From Clostridia bacterium (GTDB lineage: Bacteria > Bacillota_A > Clostridia > Oscillospirales > CAG-272), in NCBI GenBank assembly GCA_017445115.1, contig JAFSUU010000048.1, positions 6,454-70,453 of the forward strand: a DNA stretch of 64,000 nt. Reading direction: 5' to 3'. Below the pieces are notes generated by a model that was not told the DNA's origin, ran no database searches, and worked only from the letters and a program-made list of their open reading frames with translations. The translations under genes were made by a program, and so were the position numbers. The stretch's first letter is position 1. Each line of letters opens with the position of its first letter. Positions 1-8,401 of this stretch are shown in pieces.

Positions 1-19
1 CTCTTTTTCGGCAGCCTGC

Positions 20-47
20 AGCGTGTCAAACTTCCGTTTGACACGCT
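20..47 (+). other. Perfect 12-bp inverted repeat (hairpin)
   Basis: The arms AGCGTGTCAAAC and GTTTGACACGCT flank a TTCC tetraloop. No T-run follows directly, so alone it is not a classic terminator. It lies 3 nt ahead of a second hairpin that does have a T-run, and both probably belong to the 3' end of a gene left of the window. Confidence 0.6.
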
Positions 48-49
48 GA

Positions 50-86
50 CCCCCGACAGAATGAAAAATTCTGCCGGGGGTTTTTC
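50..86 (+). terminator. Rho-independent terminator of an upstream gene
   Basis: The 13-nt arms CCCCCGACAGAAT and ATTCTGCCGGGGG (one mismatch) are followed by TTTTTC. It ends whatever lies left of the window and separates it from spoIIGA. Confidence 0.75.
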
Positions 87-147
87 TTTCGCCAAACTTC
101 GCTCTCCCTGCCGCCGTATAATAGACGCTGTCGGGAGGCGACCCCAC

Positions 148-987
148 ATGGTGATCTATATCGACGTGCTGCTGTTTCTCAATTTGTTGATCGACTATCT
201 GCTGCTGTCCGGCGTATCCCGGCTGCTGCACGAACCGACCGCAAAACGGCGCCTGATCGTCGGTGCGGCGATCGGCGCGGCTTCCTCGCTTGTGATCCTG
301 CTGCCGCCGCTGCCGCTGATCGTGTCAGCGGCGATCAAGCTGCTTTTTGCCGCTTTGATGGTGCGCGCCGCGTTTCGCTATCGCGGATTCCGCCGCTTTC
401 TGCGGCAAACCGCGCTGCTGTTTTTGATCGGCGCGCTGTTCGCCGGTATTTGTATGCTGCTCTATCTTCTGCTGCCGAGCGGCATCCTCGTGCAAAGCGG
501 CGTTGTCTATTACGACATCCCGCCGCTGCTGCTCATCCTGCTGACCGTCGCCGCCTATGGCGGGCTGACGCTCTTTGACCGCCTGACCGAACGCCGGGTG
601 GCCGCCGGATGCGCCTATCGCCTGTCGCTGACCTCGGGCGGCGACAGCGTAACGCTGCGGTGTATGCTGGATACCGGGCTGCACCTGCTCGAAAGCTTTT
701 CCGGCGCACCGGTCATCCTCGCCGACCGCGCCGCTATCGCGCCTGTCTGCCCAGCGTTGCTTCATCACAGTCTGGACGCTCCCGCGCCGTCCATTCGCTA
801 TATCCCCTTTTCCAGCGTCGGTGGAAACGGATTGCTGCCGGCCTTCCGGCCGACGCATGCCACCCTGTCCGGCGGCGGCAAAACCACCCCCATCGACGGC
901 GTTTGGATCGCTGTGACCGACACGCTCGGGAGAGGGGAATACGACGCGCTGATCGGTCCACCAGTCATCTCACTGCTTTGTCCGTGA
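148..987 (+). CDS. spoIIGA: Sporulation sigma-E processing peptidase SpoIIGA
   Basis: SpoIIGA is the septal-membrane aspartic protease that removes the pro-sequence of sigma-E in the mother cell. The 279-residue protein starts with hydrophobic helices (residues 1-22, 35-70, 88-112 and 125-143), followed by a soluble protease domain with the aspartic-protease signature LDTG (Asp about residue 175). An in-frame ATG exists at 61, but it lies inside a terminator hairpin. ATG 148 has GGGAGG a few bases upstream and gives the family N-terminus MVIYIDVLLFLNLLIDY. The neighbour 30 bp downstream is its substrate sigma-E, the classical arrangement. Identification rests on the N-terminus, the DTG motif and the context. 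Confidence 0.9.
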   Translation: MVIYIDVLLFLNLLIDYLLLSGVSRLLHEPTAKRRLIVGAAIGAASSLVILLPPLPLIVSAAIKLLFAALMVRAAFRYRGFRRFLRQTALLFLIGALFAGICMLLYLLLPSGILVQSGVVYYDIPPLLLILLTVAAYGGLTLFDRLTERRVAAGCAYRLSLTSGGDSVTLRCMLDTGLHLLESFSGAPVILADRAAIAPVCPALLHHSLDAPAPSIRYIPFSSVGGNGLLPAFRPTHATLSGGGKTTPIDGVWIAVTDTLGRGEYDALIGPPVISLLCP

Positions 988-1017
988 TCTCATTTTGAAA
1001 AAGGAGCTGACCTTGCC

Positions 1018-1722
1018 ATGTTCACCCGTCTTTTGATCCGCCTTGCCCGTCTGTTCCGCCGCCGTCCGCACGGCGATATCCATTATATCAACGGTGCGGA
1101 CACCCTTCCTTCGCCGCTGACGCCGGAAGAAGAAGCCGCCGCGTTTGCCGCACTCGCGCAGGATGATCCCGGCGCGCGGCAGACGCTGATCGAGCACAAC
1201 CTGCGGCTGGTTGTGTACATCGCCCGGAAATTCGAAAACTCCGGCATCGGGATCGAAGATCTGATCTCCATCGGTACCATCGGGCTGATCAAAGCGGTAA
1301 ACACGTTTTGTCCGGGCCGGGGCATCAAACTCGCCACCTATTCCTCCCGCTGCATCGAAAACGAGATCCTCATGCACCTGCGCAAAACCGGAAATCAGCG
1401 GCTCGAAACCTCGCTCGATGAACCTCTCAACGTCGATTGGGACGGCAACGAACTGCTGCTCTCCGATGTGCTCGGCAGCGACGCCGATCTGGTCAGCCGT
1501 CCCATCGAAGAAGAATCGGAACGGATGGTGCTGCTGCGCTGCGTCGGCAAACTGTCCGAACGAGAACAGCGCATCCTGCGACTGCGGTTTGGGCTGTACG
1601 GCACACAGGAGCACACACAAAAGGAAGTGGCCGATTTGCTCGGTATCTCACAATCCTACATCTCCCGTCTCGAAAAGAAAATTATCAAGCGTCTCCGGGA
1701 CGAACTGGAAAAAGCAGGATAA
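1018..1722 (+). CDS. sigE: RNA polymerase sporulation sigma factor sigma-E (pro-form)
   Basis: This is the mother-cell sigma factor of early sporulation. The 234 residues contain a basic, amphipathic pro-sequence (about residues 1-22, ending before HYINGAD), region 2 with [20 protein letters not shown] and [17 protein letters not shown], the linker [20 protein letters not shown], and region 4 with the helix-turn-helix [19 protein letters not shown]. These blocks are nearly identical to Bacillus sigma-E. Start ATG 1018 has AAAGGAG upstream. It is cotranscribed with spoIIGA. In many Firmicutes sigG comes next, but here the following gene is an unrelated transporter with its own promoter. Confidence 0.96.
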   Translation: MFTRLLIRLARLFRRRPHGDIHYINGADTLPSPLTPEEEAAAFAALAQDDPGARQTLIEHNLRLVVYIARKFENSGIGIEDLISIGTIGLIKAVNTFCPGRGIKLATYSSRCIENEILMHLRKTGNQRLETSLDEPLNVDWDGNELLLSDVLGSDADLVSRPIEEESERMVLLRCVGKLSEREQRILRLRFGLYGTQEHTQKEVADLLGISQSYISRLEKKIIKRLRDELEKAG

Positions 1723-1730
1723 AAGGTCGT

Positions 1731-1800
1731 CGATATACGGGTGCTGACGCACCCGTGCGATATATTGGCGGTGCCAATGCGATATACCGCCTGACGGCGG
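1731..1800 (+). repeat. Three tandem CGATATA-hairpin units after sigE
   Basis: CGATATA occurs at 1731, 1758 and 1780, and each copy runs into a short hairpin: ACGGGTGC/GCACCCGT (1737-1756, TGAC loop), ATTGGC/GCCAAT (1764-1778) and CCGCC/GGCGG (1787-1800). The hairpin sequences differ while the CGATATA element and the architecture are kept. There is no T-run. It could act as a 3'-end structure for the spoIIGA-sigE mRNA or be an intergenic palindromic repeat family. The remaining space to the next promoter (1801-1850) shows nothing else. Confidence 0.6.
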
Positions 1801-1850
1801 CGAGGACGTAGGGCGCGGGCGCGGCTATCGCCGCGGGATTCCGCACCGGC

Positions 1851-1879
1851 TTGCCATTTGTCGAAAAGCGTGGTATAAT
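1851..1879 (+). promoter_or_regulatory. Promoter for the GDT1-type gene
   Basis: TTGCCA (1851-1856) and TATAAT (1874-1879) are separated by exactly 17 nt, a strong housekeeping sigma-A promoter about 39 nt before the start codon at 1918. Confidence 0.8.
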
Positions 1880-1917
1880 AACTCGAACAATCCAAAAGAA
1901 AGCTAGGAACTGTGACT

Positions 1918-2607
1918 ATGACCATATGGCCCGTTGTGTTCTTGACTGTATTCATCGCGGAAATGGGCGACAAAACGCAGCTTCTGCTGGTGGCGATGGC
2001 CGGAAAATATAAGATCTCCCATATTTTGATCGGCACCTGGGCCGCGACGATCGTGCTCAATCTGCTCGCCGTCGGCGTCGGCGCCGCCTTATCGCACTAT
2101 CTCGATATGCGCATCATCAAAGCGGTCGCCGCCCTCGCATTTTTCTATTTCGCCTTTGCCGCGTTGCAGGAAGACAAAGAGGAAACCGCCGCCCCCGAGA
2201 AAAAGCACGGCCGCATCGGCCCGATTTTTGCCATTTTCGGCTCCTTCTTTCTCGGCGAGCTCGGCGATAAAACGCAGCTCTCCGCCATCACGCTGGCCGC
2301 GACCTATGCGACCGACGGATGGATAAGCGCCGCATGGGTCTTTCTCGGTTGCACACTCGGCCTGATCCTCGCCGACCTGCTCGGCCTGATCGTCGGCGTC
2401 GTGCTCAAACGGCATCTGCCGGAAAAGATCCTGCATATTGTATCCTTCCTGATTTTTGCCGTCTTCGGCGTGACCACCGCCTTTGAAGCGTGCCAGCTCA
2501 CCTTCGGCGCCTTCGGCTGGTCGCTGGCTGTCACGATCGGCGTCACCGTCTTGTTTGCCGCTTTGTGCGGCTTCATGATCTGGCGGCAAAAACGCCAAAA
2601 AAAGTAA
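1918..2607 (+). CDS. GDT1/TMEM165 (UPF0016) family cation exchanger
   Basis: This is an integral membrane protein of 229 residues with six predicted helices and the two hallmark motifs of the family, AEMGDKTQLL (about residues 14-23) and GELGDKTQLS (about 113-122), in inverted repeat halves. Characterised members exchange Mn2+ or Ca2+ for protons (eukaryotic Gdt1/TMEM165, bacterial MneA-like exporters), so Mn2+ homeostasis is the likely role. A GTG at 1912 is in frame, but AGGAA at 1905-1909 is spaced properly (8 nt) only for ATG 1918. A sugar-phosphate isomerase-like gene follows after 15 nt and is probably cotranscribed. Confidence 0.85.
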   Translation: MTIWPVVFLTVFIAEMGDKTQLLLVAMAGKYKISHILIGTWAATIVLNLLAVGVGAALSHYLDMRIIKAVAALAFFYFAFAALQEDKEETAAPEKKHGRIGPIFAIFGSFFLGELGDKTQLSAITLAATYATDGWISAAWVFLGCTLGLILADLLGLIVGVVLKRHLPEKILHIVSFLIFAVFGVTTAFEACQLTFGAFGWSLAVTIGVTVLFAALCGFMIWRQKRQKK

Positions 2608-2622
2608 AGGACAAAACCGCTT

Positions 2623-3402
2623 ATGATCGACATCGGGATTTCCACCTCCAATTTTTATCCGCTGCCCCCCGAAGATGCACTCGCCCTGCTCGGCACGCTC
2701 GACGCCCGCACGGCGGAAATTTTTGTCAACACCCGCTCGGAGGCGTCTCCGGCGTTTGCCCATCTGCTCAAAGAACGGGCGGCGGCTGCGGGTGTCTCGA
2801 TCCGCTCGCTCCATTCCTATACCTCCGCCTATGAAGGCAATCTGCTGTTTTCGCTGTATGAACGCCGCTTTGAGGACGGCCTGGAGGTATTCAAAGAGAT
2901 GTATGAAGCGGCAGCGATCTGCGGCGCGTCGTTTGTTGTGCTGCACGGCGACAAGGAGACCGGCGTGCTGCCGCCCGAAGAACATGCCCGTCGATATGAA
3001 AAGCTTTTTGACCTCGGCCAAACCTTCGGCGTGACGCTCTTGCAGGAAAACGTCGTCAAATTCCGCGCCGCTTCGCCCGATTTCGTCCGGTCAATGCGCC
3101 ACCTGCTCGGCGACAAAGCGCAGTTTGTGCTGGATCTCAAGCAATGTCGCCGCACCGGCGTACCCTTCAAAGAGATGCTCGACGCGATGGCGGGCGCTGT
3201 CCGGCATGTACACGTCAGCGACGGCAATGTGGCGCGCGACTGCATCCCGCCCGGCACCGGCGACGAAGATTTCGAGAACATCTTCACAAAGCTCAAAGAC
3301 AGCGGCTTTGACGGCGTCGCAATCATCGAATTGTACCGCGCCGGTTTCAAGGAGCCGGACGAGCTGCGGCAAAGCGCCGCCTATCTGCGCTCCCTGCTTT
3401 AA
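2623..3402 (+). CDS. Sugar phosphate isomerase/epimerase family TIM-barrel protein
   Basis: The 259 residues match the xylose-isomerase-like TIM-barrel / AP endonuclease 2 family. Metal-site candidates appear in family order: LHS (about 62), VLHGD (about 106), LLQENV (about 144), VLDLKQ (about 170), HVHVSD (about 192) and IIELYR (about 237). These proteins bind divalent metals and isomerise or epimerise sugars or act on sugar derivatives; the substrate cannot be read from sequence. It follows the GDT1-type gene by 15 nt with AAAGG upstream of its ATG and ends at a strong terminator. Confidence 0.8.
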   Translation: MIDIGISTSNFYPLPPEDALALLGTLDARTAEIFVNTRSEASPAFAHLLKERAAAAGVSIRSLHSYTSAYEGNLLFSLYERRFEDGLEVFKEMYEAAAICGASFVVLHGDKETGVLPPEEHARRYEKLFDLGQTFGVTLLQENVVKFRAASPDFVRSMRHLLGDKAQFVLDLKQCRRTGVPFKEMLDAMAGAVRHVHVSDGNVARDCIPPGTGDEDFENIFTKLKDSGFDGVAIIELYRAGFKEPDELRQSAAYLRSLL

Positions 3403-3419
3403 CAAAGACAAAGAGAAAA

Positions 3420-3460
3420 GACGAGCACACCGAAAGCATTTCGGTGTGCTCGTCTTGTTT
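3420..3460. terminator. Bidirectional terminator between convergent genes
   Basis: The 16-bp perfect arms GACGAGCACACCGAAA and TTTCGGTGTGCTCGTC have a 3-nt loop. TTGTTT follows on the plus strand and an A-rich stretch precedes it, so it can serve both the plus gene ending at 3402 and the minus gene ending at 3474. Confidence 0.9.
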
Positions 3461-3473
3461 CTACTGTCCCGGA

Positions 3474-6400
3474 TTATGCTTGACTTTGGGTGGCATGCTC
3501 TTCAAAGATCTTCACGATCTCCTCACTGCCGAGATGATCCTTGTCAAGGAGCGCATCCACCAGCGCGTCGATCGCGGCTTTGTTTGCGTCGATGATTTGG
3601 GTCGCCGCCTGCAGTTCGGTATACAGGATCCGATTGACCGCTTCCCGGATCAAGGGCGCATTCGCGCTGCTTTGGCTCTCCTGCTGATCGATCACAGCGA
3701 GGCCGAATTCCGTGTCCATGCCATACCGGCAAAGGATGCCCTTCGCCACGCGCGTCGCCGATGCCAGATCGGAGCTGGGCCCGGTCGACACACCGTCCTT
3801 CTCACCGTAATAGACCAGTTCGGCAGCGCGTCCGCCGAGTGACGTCTGGATCTGATGCAGAAGGTCGTCTTTGGTATACACCCCGCGGGTCTCCTCAGCC
3901 TGCATCATATAGCCGCCGTAATCGCCGCGAGACACAACCGTCACATACGTCGGGGTCTTGCCATGATACCAATAAATAAACGCGTGACCGGCTTCGTGCC
4001 GCGCCGTACGCTTGAGCGATTCCTCACTGCTCTCCCGCGCTTCGCCGCTGTGGAAGGTCTCGAATGCTTCTTCCAGGCACTTGTCGGTGACCTTGTCTTC
4101 GCCTGTCCGCACCGTCGTACGCAGGGCCATCTCCAGCACCGATTTCAATTCCGCAAGGCTCATGCCGGTCGAGCGCATCGCGATGTTTTGGATCATGGCT
4201 TCCGAAATGCCGAAGGTGGGCCTTGTTTGGACAAAATCCCGGATAAAGCCGATGCGATCCTCCTTCTCCGGAAGGTCGATGTAGATCCGTCTGTCAAAGC
4301 GGCGCATCAAGGCCGGATCAAGGCTTTTTTCGGTGCCGGGATTGACGTCGAAGTTGGTAGCCGCCAAGACGAATACCGGCTTTTTGGCGTCGTTTTTGAA
4401 TCCGTCCATTTCCGCCAGGAACGCCGTCAGCGTCTCTTCGATACCGGCCGAATTCTCCCCGCCGCGGCGCTCTTTCGCGATGGCGTCGATCTCGTCGATA
4501 AACAAGATCGACGGCGCATATTTGCGTACCGTGCGAAACAGTTCATGCACCGCTTCCGGCCCTTCGCCGACATATTTTTTGAGGAATTGGTTTCCTTCCG
4601 CCGTGATGAACGTCACATCCGATGCGCAGGCCATCGCTTTAGCCAACATCGTTTTGCCGGTGCCGGGAGGGCCGTAAAGCAGTACACCTTTCGGCGCGTC
4701 GACGCCGGTTTTAACAAATTTGCGGGGATCTTTCAAATACTGCACAAAATACTGCAGTTCCGCTTTGGCGTCTTTGGCGCCGCGCACATCATCAAATTTC
4801 ACATCCGGCTTGGAGACGCTGCTGAGGATATTTTCGGAATCCTTCGCATCCACCGCCGTGGTCAGCCGGAAATCAAACAGCTTGATGACCGCGGTTTTCC
4901 CTTCGTCCCGCAGCAGCTGCGCCGTCTCAAAACGCAGCACCTTATTGGCTCGCGCCAGCGTGACAATGCTTCTTTGCTGATGCAGCTTTTCGTTGATCAC
5001 CTTCATCACATCGGCAAAGCCGCTTTCATTGGCCGACAGCGGAAGAATATCCCGCACGCCCTGCTGCAGAAACGACACCCGCTCCTCCGGATTCAGGTCA
5101 TACGACGGCGTCTGCAGCAAATATACCGGCATACCGGCGTCATATTCCCGGATATACCGCAGGAAATCACGCGCCGTCGAATCGATGTCTTCGACGTTGA
5201 GATACGGCTCCGTTTGTTTCATGCCGAAGCCCACATCCACCAACACAAAATTGATCTCGTGATCATGCAGCAGCGTTTTGGCCTGCTCCACCGTCTGCGC
5301 GCAGAAGAACCGGGTATCGGGAGCCGCCGCCACGCAGGCCGCATGTACGTCTTCCGCGGCAAAGGTCAGCACCTCATAGGTCTCTTTTTTGGCAAACAGC
5401 GAGGCGATCTCTTCGTTTTCGGTCGGCACATCCACTTCGATGGAAATGCGCTCCAGCCCCTCAATGCTGGCGGCTACATTTTCGGAATGGATCAGCCGCA
5501 GCAATTCAAAGATCTCTTCATTGAAGAAGGTGCCGGCTCGGCCGCTGACCGTTCGAGCGTCTGCCAGCGCTCCTTCCGAAAACAGAAGCGTCGGATAGAT
5601 CTGTTCGTCGAGCTGTATATCGATGCCCAGCTTCTTCTTGGTGTCCGCCGCACGGGTCTCGATGGCCTTTTTGGCGATGGCGCAAAGGTTATGCGCCGTG
5701 ATGTGGTTGAACATCACCACGTTGCCTTTGGCAAACCGCGAACAGATCGCCGCCGGGAAATAGGGCACGTTGGTTTCCGGATCGACATCCTGCTCCAACG
5801 CCCGGAGAATCACTTTTTTGGTCACACCGGCGAACGTGAGGTCATCCGACTCCTCATACAGCTGCTTGCCGGCGTTGGTCGTCATGATGATGATCGCATC
5901 GGCAAAGGATACTTCTTTATCCGTATAATTGTCGCGCAGGAATCCGGAATCCAGCATTTGAAGGAACAGATGGATCACATGGATGTGCGCCTTTTCGATC
6001 TCGTCAAAAAGCAAAATGCATTTCGGATGCGCCTGCACAAATGAGGTCACATTGCCCTCTTTGCCGTCTTTATAGACCTTATCCGATCCACAGAATTCGA
6101 TGTTGGCTTCCTTGTCGGAATATTCGCTCATATCAAAGCGATGGATGCATGTGCCCATGCCCATTACTTCCGCAAACGATTCCGCCAAAAACGTCTTGCC
6201 CACACCGGGAGGGCCGGCAAACAGGAAGATGGCTTTCGGCCCTTTGCGCTTTTCGGCGGTCATGGCCATCACTTCCGCCTCAAAATAGCCGGACGCCACC
6301 GTGTTGATCGCATTTTCCTGCCCATACACGATCTGCGACAGCTTTTCCTGCATAACCTTGACCTTTTCGGTGAGCGCCGCCAGCTGTTCTTTCGGCGTTC

Positions 6401-6911
6401 CGTCCGGGAGCGTCTGCTCCACAACAGGCTCCGGCTGCCCGCTCGGCTCCCCTTGGTGAACGAAGGCGCGAAGGGCGGCAAGACGCTTCTGCGTTTCCGT
6501 GCCCGCCGTATTCATCTGCGCTTTGATAAAATCGGTCGGAGCATTCAAAATGCACGTCAACAGCGTCTCCGGCAGTGCTCCGCTTCCTCCCTCGGCCGCT
6601 TGCTCTTTTGCTTTCCGATAGCGCTGCATCTTATACTCTTTTTCGTCATTGCCAAGAGTCGCGCTGGACGCTACATATGTGGAAAACGAATCCCGTATCG
6701 TGCTGAACGCTGCATTCTCGACCGGGAAATATTTAGAAAGCACTCCGCGCAGCCCGTCTTTTTCCTCGTTGGTGATCTCAATGCCGGATTGTCCGCTGAC
6801 GGTATCGATGACCGCCATAACGAAGCTCTCCGGCGTGACCAAACCGGCGCCTACTGCCGTCGCATATATCTCCAGTCTGTCAAGCAGAACGTTGGAACCT
6901 GTGTCCCCCAT
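3474..6911 (-). CDS. Clp-type AAA / receiver-like / FtsH (AAA + M41 zinc protease) fusion
   Basis: A predicted ATP-dependent protease of 1145 residues. Order: helical N-terminal region (1-190); Clp-type AAA module with Walker A GPPGVGKT (233-240) and Walker B LLFDE (about 300-304); a receiver-like alpha/beta segment (about 510-645, VDVGFG with Asp 559 where a phosphoacceptor would sit, but no clear conserved Lys); then an FtsH-type AAA (Walker A GPPGTGKT 747-754, Walker B ILFIDE 802-807, RRFDRR about 870-875) and peptidase M41 with HEAGH (972-976) and the third ligand Asp in STGPSSD (1048). I see no N-terminal membrane helices, unlike true FtsH (about 600-700 residues). The ATG at 6968 is in frame, but AAAGGAG sits 9 nt before ATG 6911. 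It is monocistronic with its own promoter and terminator. Enzymatic residues are intact; substrates are unknown. Confidence 0.85.
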   Translation of the reverse strand: MGDTGSNVLLDRLEIYATAVGAGLVTPESFVMAVIDTVSGQSGIEITNEEKDGLRGVLSKYFPVENAAFSTIRDSFSTYVASSATLGNDEKEYKMQRYRKAKEQAAEGGSGALPETLLTCILNAPTDFIKAQMNTAGTETQKRLAALRAFVHQGEPSGQPEPVVEQTLPDGTPKEQLAALTEKVKVMQEKLSQIVYGQENAINTVASGYFEAEVMAMTAEKRKGPKAIFLFAGPPGVGKTFLAESFAEVMGMGTCIHRFDMSEYSDKEANIEFCGSDKVYKDGKEGNVTSFVQAHPKCILLFDEIEKAHIHVIHLFLQMLDSGFLRDNYTDKEVSFADAIIIMTTNAGKQLYEESDDLTFAGVTKKVILRALEQDVDPETNVPYFPAAICSRFAKGNVVMFNHITAHNLCAIAKKAIETRAADTKKKLGIDIQLDEQIYPTLLFSEGALADARTVSGRAGTFFNEEIFELLRLIHSENVAASIEGLERISIEVDVPTENEEIASLFAKKETYEVLTFAAEDVHAACVAAAPDTRFFCAQTVEQAKTLLHDHEINFVLVDVGFGMKQTEPYLNVEDIDSTARDFLRYIREYDAGMPVYLLQTPSYDLNPEERVSFLQQGVRDILPLSANESGFADVMKVINEKLHQQRSIVTLARANKVLRFETAQLLRDEGKTAVIKLFDFRLTTAVDAKDSENILSSVSKPDVKFDDVRGAKDAKAELQYFVQYLKDPRKFVKTGVDAPKGVLLYGPPGTGKTMLAKAMACASDVTFITAEGNQFLKKYVGEGPEAVHELFRTVRKYAPSILFIDEIDAIAKERRGGENSAGIEETLTAFLAEMDGFKNDAKKPVFVLAATNFDVNPGTEKSLDPALMRRFDRRIYIDLPEKEDRIGFIRDFVQTRPTFGISEAMIQNIAMRSTGMSLAELKSVLEMALRTTVRTGEDKVTDKCLEEAFETFHSGEARESSEESLKRTARHEAGHAFIYWYHGKTPTYVTVVSRGDYGGYMMQAEETRGVYTKDDLLHQIQTSLGGRAAELVYYGEKDGVSTGPSSDLASATRVAKGILCRYGMDTEFGLAVIDQQESQSSANAPLIREAVNRILYTELQAATQIIDANKAAIDALVDALLDKDHLGSEEIVKIFEEHATQSQA

Positions 6912-6975
6912 CGTGATCCTCTCCTTTTTGTTGTTTGTGCGGAACCCGTAACAAAGCGTTCCGCCCATATAAAAA

Positions 6976-7005
6976 AGTATATCGTATCGTCCCCCTCTCT
7001 GTCAA
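6976..7005 (-). promoter_or_regulatory. Promoter of the Clp-FtsH fusion gene
   Basis: On the minus strand TTGACA (7005-7000) and TATACT (6981-6976) are separated by 18 nt, about 65 nt ahead of the chosen start codon. It lies just beyond the terminator of the operon upstream. Confidence 0.75.
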
Positions 7006-7064
7006 GGCAAAATGCACGCTTTTTCGACTGCAATCGTCCTGCTTCTTTGTCGTCCCCGCCCACC

Positions 7065-7101
7065 AAAAAACAGAGCCCCATCTTCGGAAGATGGGGCTCT
7101 G
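7065..7101 (-). terminator. Terminator at the end of the TetR-headed operon
   Basis: The 14-bp perfect arms CAGAGCCCCATCTT and AAGATGGGGCTCTG (7071-7084 / 7088-7101) have a 3-nt loop, with six A on the plus strand at 7065-7070 giving a U-run on the minus transcript. It lies directly after the acetyltransferase stop. Confidence 0.92.
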
Positions 7102-7104
7102 TTT

Positions 7105-7650
7105 TTACAGTTCCAGCCGCATATATAGAAGTTCCTGATACCCGGTCAGGCGGGAGCAAAAGCCGCACGGATTGCGGCCGTATTCGACAAATCCCATCTG
7201 CCGGTAAAGCGCGATCGCGCCCGCGTTGTCCGCGACCACCTCCAGTTCCATTTGGGCGTACCCGGCTTTGCGGGCGCATTCGATGCAGGCTTCGGTCAGC
7301 GCCTTGCCAATCCCCCGCCGCCAATAGGCTTTGGCAACGCTGATGCCAAACTCGCAGCGATGCCGGACTTTATAGCGGGGAGAGACCGGGTGGATCCCGG
7401 CCGTGCCGACGATCACGCCGTCGATCTCGGCCAGGATCTCGGCTGCGCCCTCGGAATCGGCTTGCTTTTGCAAAAAGTCGCTCTCATCCTCGGCGGTCAT
7501 CGCGCATTCGTCGGGATAGGAACAAAGAAAATCCGTCTCCTCGTGAGTGCGGATAAAAATGTCCAGCACCGCCTGCCCGTCTTCTGCCGCGGCGCTCCGC
7601 AACACACAATCGGCGCCGTCTTTCAGCCGCACGGTTTGTTGATATTCCAT
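7105..7650 (-). CDS. GNAT family N-acetyltransferase
   Basis: This 181-residue protein has the GNAT fold: beta-strand EFGISVAKAYWRRGIGKAL containing the acetyl-CoA pyrophosphate loop RRGIGK (about 112-117), followed by the ELEVVADNAGAIALYRQMGF signature (about 135-154). It probably transfers acetyl from acetyl-CoA to a small-molecule amine or a protein N-terminus; the substrate is unknown. AGAGG precedes its ATG. It is the last gene of the seven-gene operon, 15 nt after the methyltransferase and ahead of a strong terminator. In this setting (regulator, oxidoreductase, methyltransferase) acetylation of a toxic compound is an inference only. Confidence 0.85.
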   Translation of the reverse strand: MEYQQTVRLKDGADCVLRSAAAEDGQAVLDIFIRTHEETDFLCSYPDECAMTAEDESDFLQKQADSEGAAEILAEIDGVIVGTAGIHPVSPRYKVRHRCEFGISVAKAYWRRGIGKALTEACIECARKAGYAQMELEVVADNAGAIALYRQMGFVEYGRNPCGFCSRLTGYQELLYMRLEL

Positions 7651-7665
7651 ATTTGTCCTCTCTTT

Positions 7666-8391
7666 TCAGCCGCGCGCCGTTTTGCGCAGCACGATCTTGA
7701 TGAAATTCAAATAGCGCCCGCCGCCCGCTTCCATCGCTTTGCGGTCGCCGACGGCATATTCATTCTCCTGCTTCAGCCAATCCGCCCACACTTCGTCGTT
7801 CGACTGCATTTCGGACACCTCGATCACCTCGGCGTCCTTCGCCGTGCTGACCATTGCCATCCAATAGGCGACGTCGTGCATATAGGCGAGTTGCTCCGGC
7901 GTCCACGAGAGCAGCAGCTCAGGTGGCAGATGCTCGTGGCAGTCCCGCTTCATGCCGGGGATCGCGATATAAATATACCCGCCGTCCTTCACAAACGGCA
8001 GCAGCTTCTCGTCGAGATAGGCGGGATCCCGCCCGAAATAATTATACGAATCGACCGAGACGACCGCGCCAAAAAAGCCCCGCTGGAATGGCAGATCCTC
8101 CGCGTCCGCTTTGACCGGCGTGATCTCCCGCTCGGTCAGCCCCATCGCCTCAAAAAAGCGGCGGTTCTCCTCGGGGTCGCTCCACAAATCGGCGGCATAT
8201 ACCCGAAAGCCGTATTCTTTCGCGAGAAACACGCTGGTCAACCCCTGCCCGCTGCCGAGATCACAAACGACCGCGCCGGTGGGGATCTTGTGATCGGTCA
8301 GCAATTCTTCTTCGAGCTTTATGGGGTTTGGCCCCATAATTTTCGCCATCAGTTCCGGCGTATCGTATCGTTCACTTTTTGGGTACTGCAT
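7666..8391 (-). CDS. Class I SAM-dependent methyltransferase
   Basis: The 241 residues include the SAM-binding motif I VCDLGSGQGLTSV (about 46-58), an acidic strand end with VYAAD (about 70), and motif IV-like VVSVDSYNYF (about 110-119), giving a Rossmann-fold methyltransferase for a small molecule. The reading frame extends to 8448, but ATG 8391 has AAGGAG 7 nt upstream (overlapping the stop codon of the preceding gene) and yields the natural start MQYPKSERYDT. Translational coupling to the yjdF-like gene is likely. The methyl acceptor is unknown. Confidence 0.82.
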   Translation of the reverse strand: MQYPKSERYDTPELMAKIMGPNPIKLEEELLTDHKIPTGAVVCDLGSGQGLTSVFLAKEYGFRVYAADLWSDPEENRRFFEAMGLTEREITPVKADAEDLPFQRGFFGAVVSVDSYNYFGRDPAYLDEKLLPFVKDGGYIYIAIPGMKRDCHEHLPPELLLSWTPEQLAYMHDVAYWMAMVSTAKDAEVIEVSEMQSNDEVWADWLKQENEYAVGDRKAMEAGGGRYLNFIKIVLRKTARG

Positions 8392-8401
8392 ACCAGTCTC
8401 C

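Noticed and set aside
1731..1800. CRISPR array after sigE
   Set aside because: The repeat is only 7 nt, units are 22-27 nt long and each spacer is a hairpin.
3855..6044. 729-codon open frame on the plus strand opposite the Clp-FtsH gene
   Set aside because: It lies fully antisense to a gene with clear motifs, has no ribosome site and reads as a His/Arg/Phe-rich shadow typical of GC-rich codon bias.
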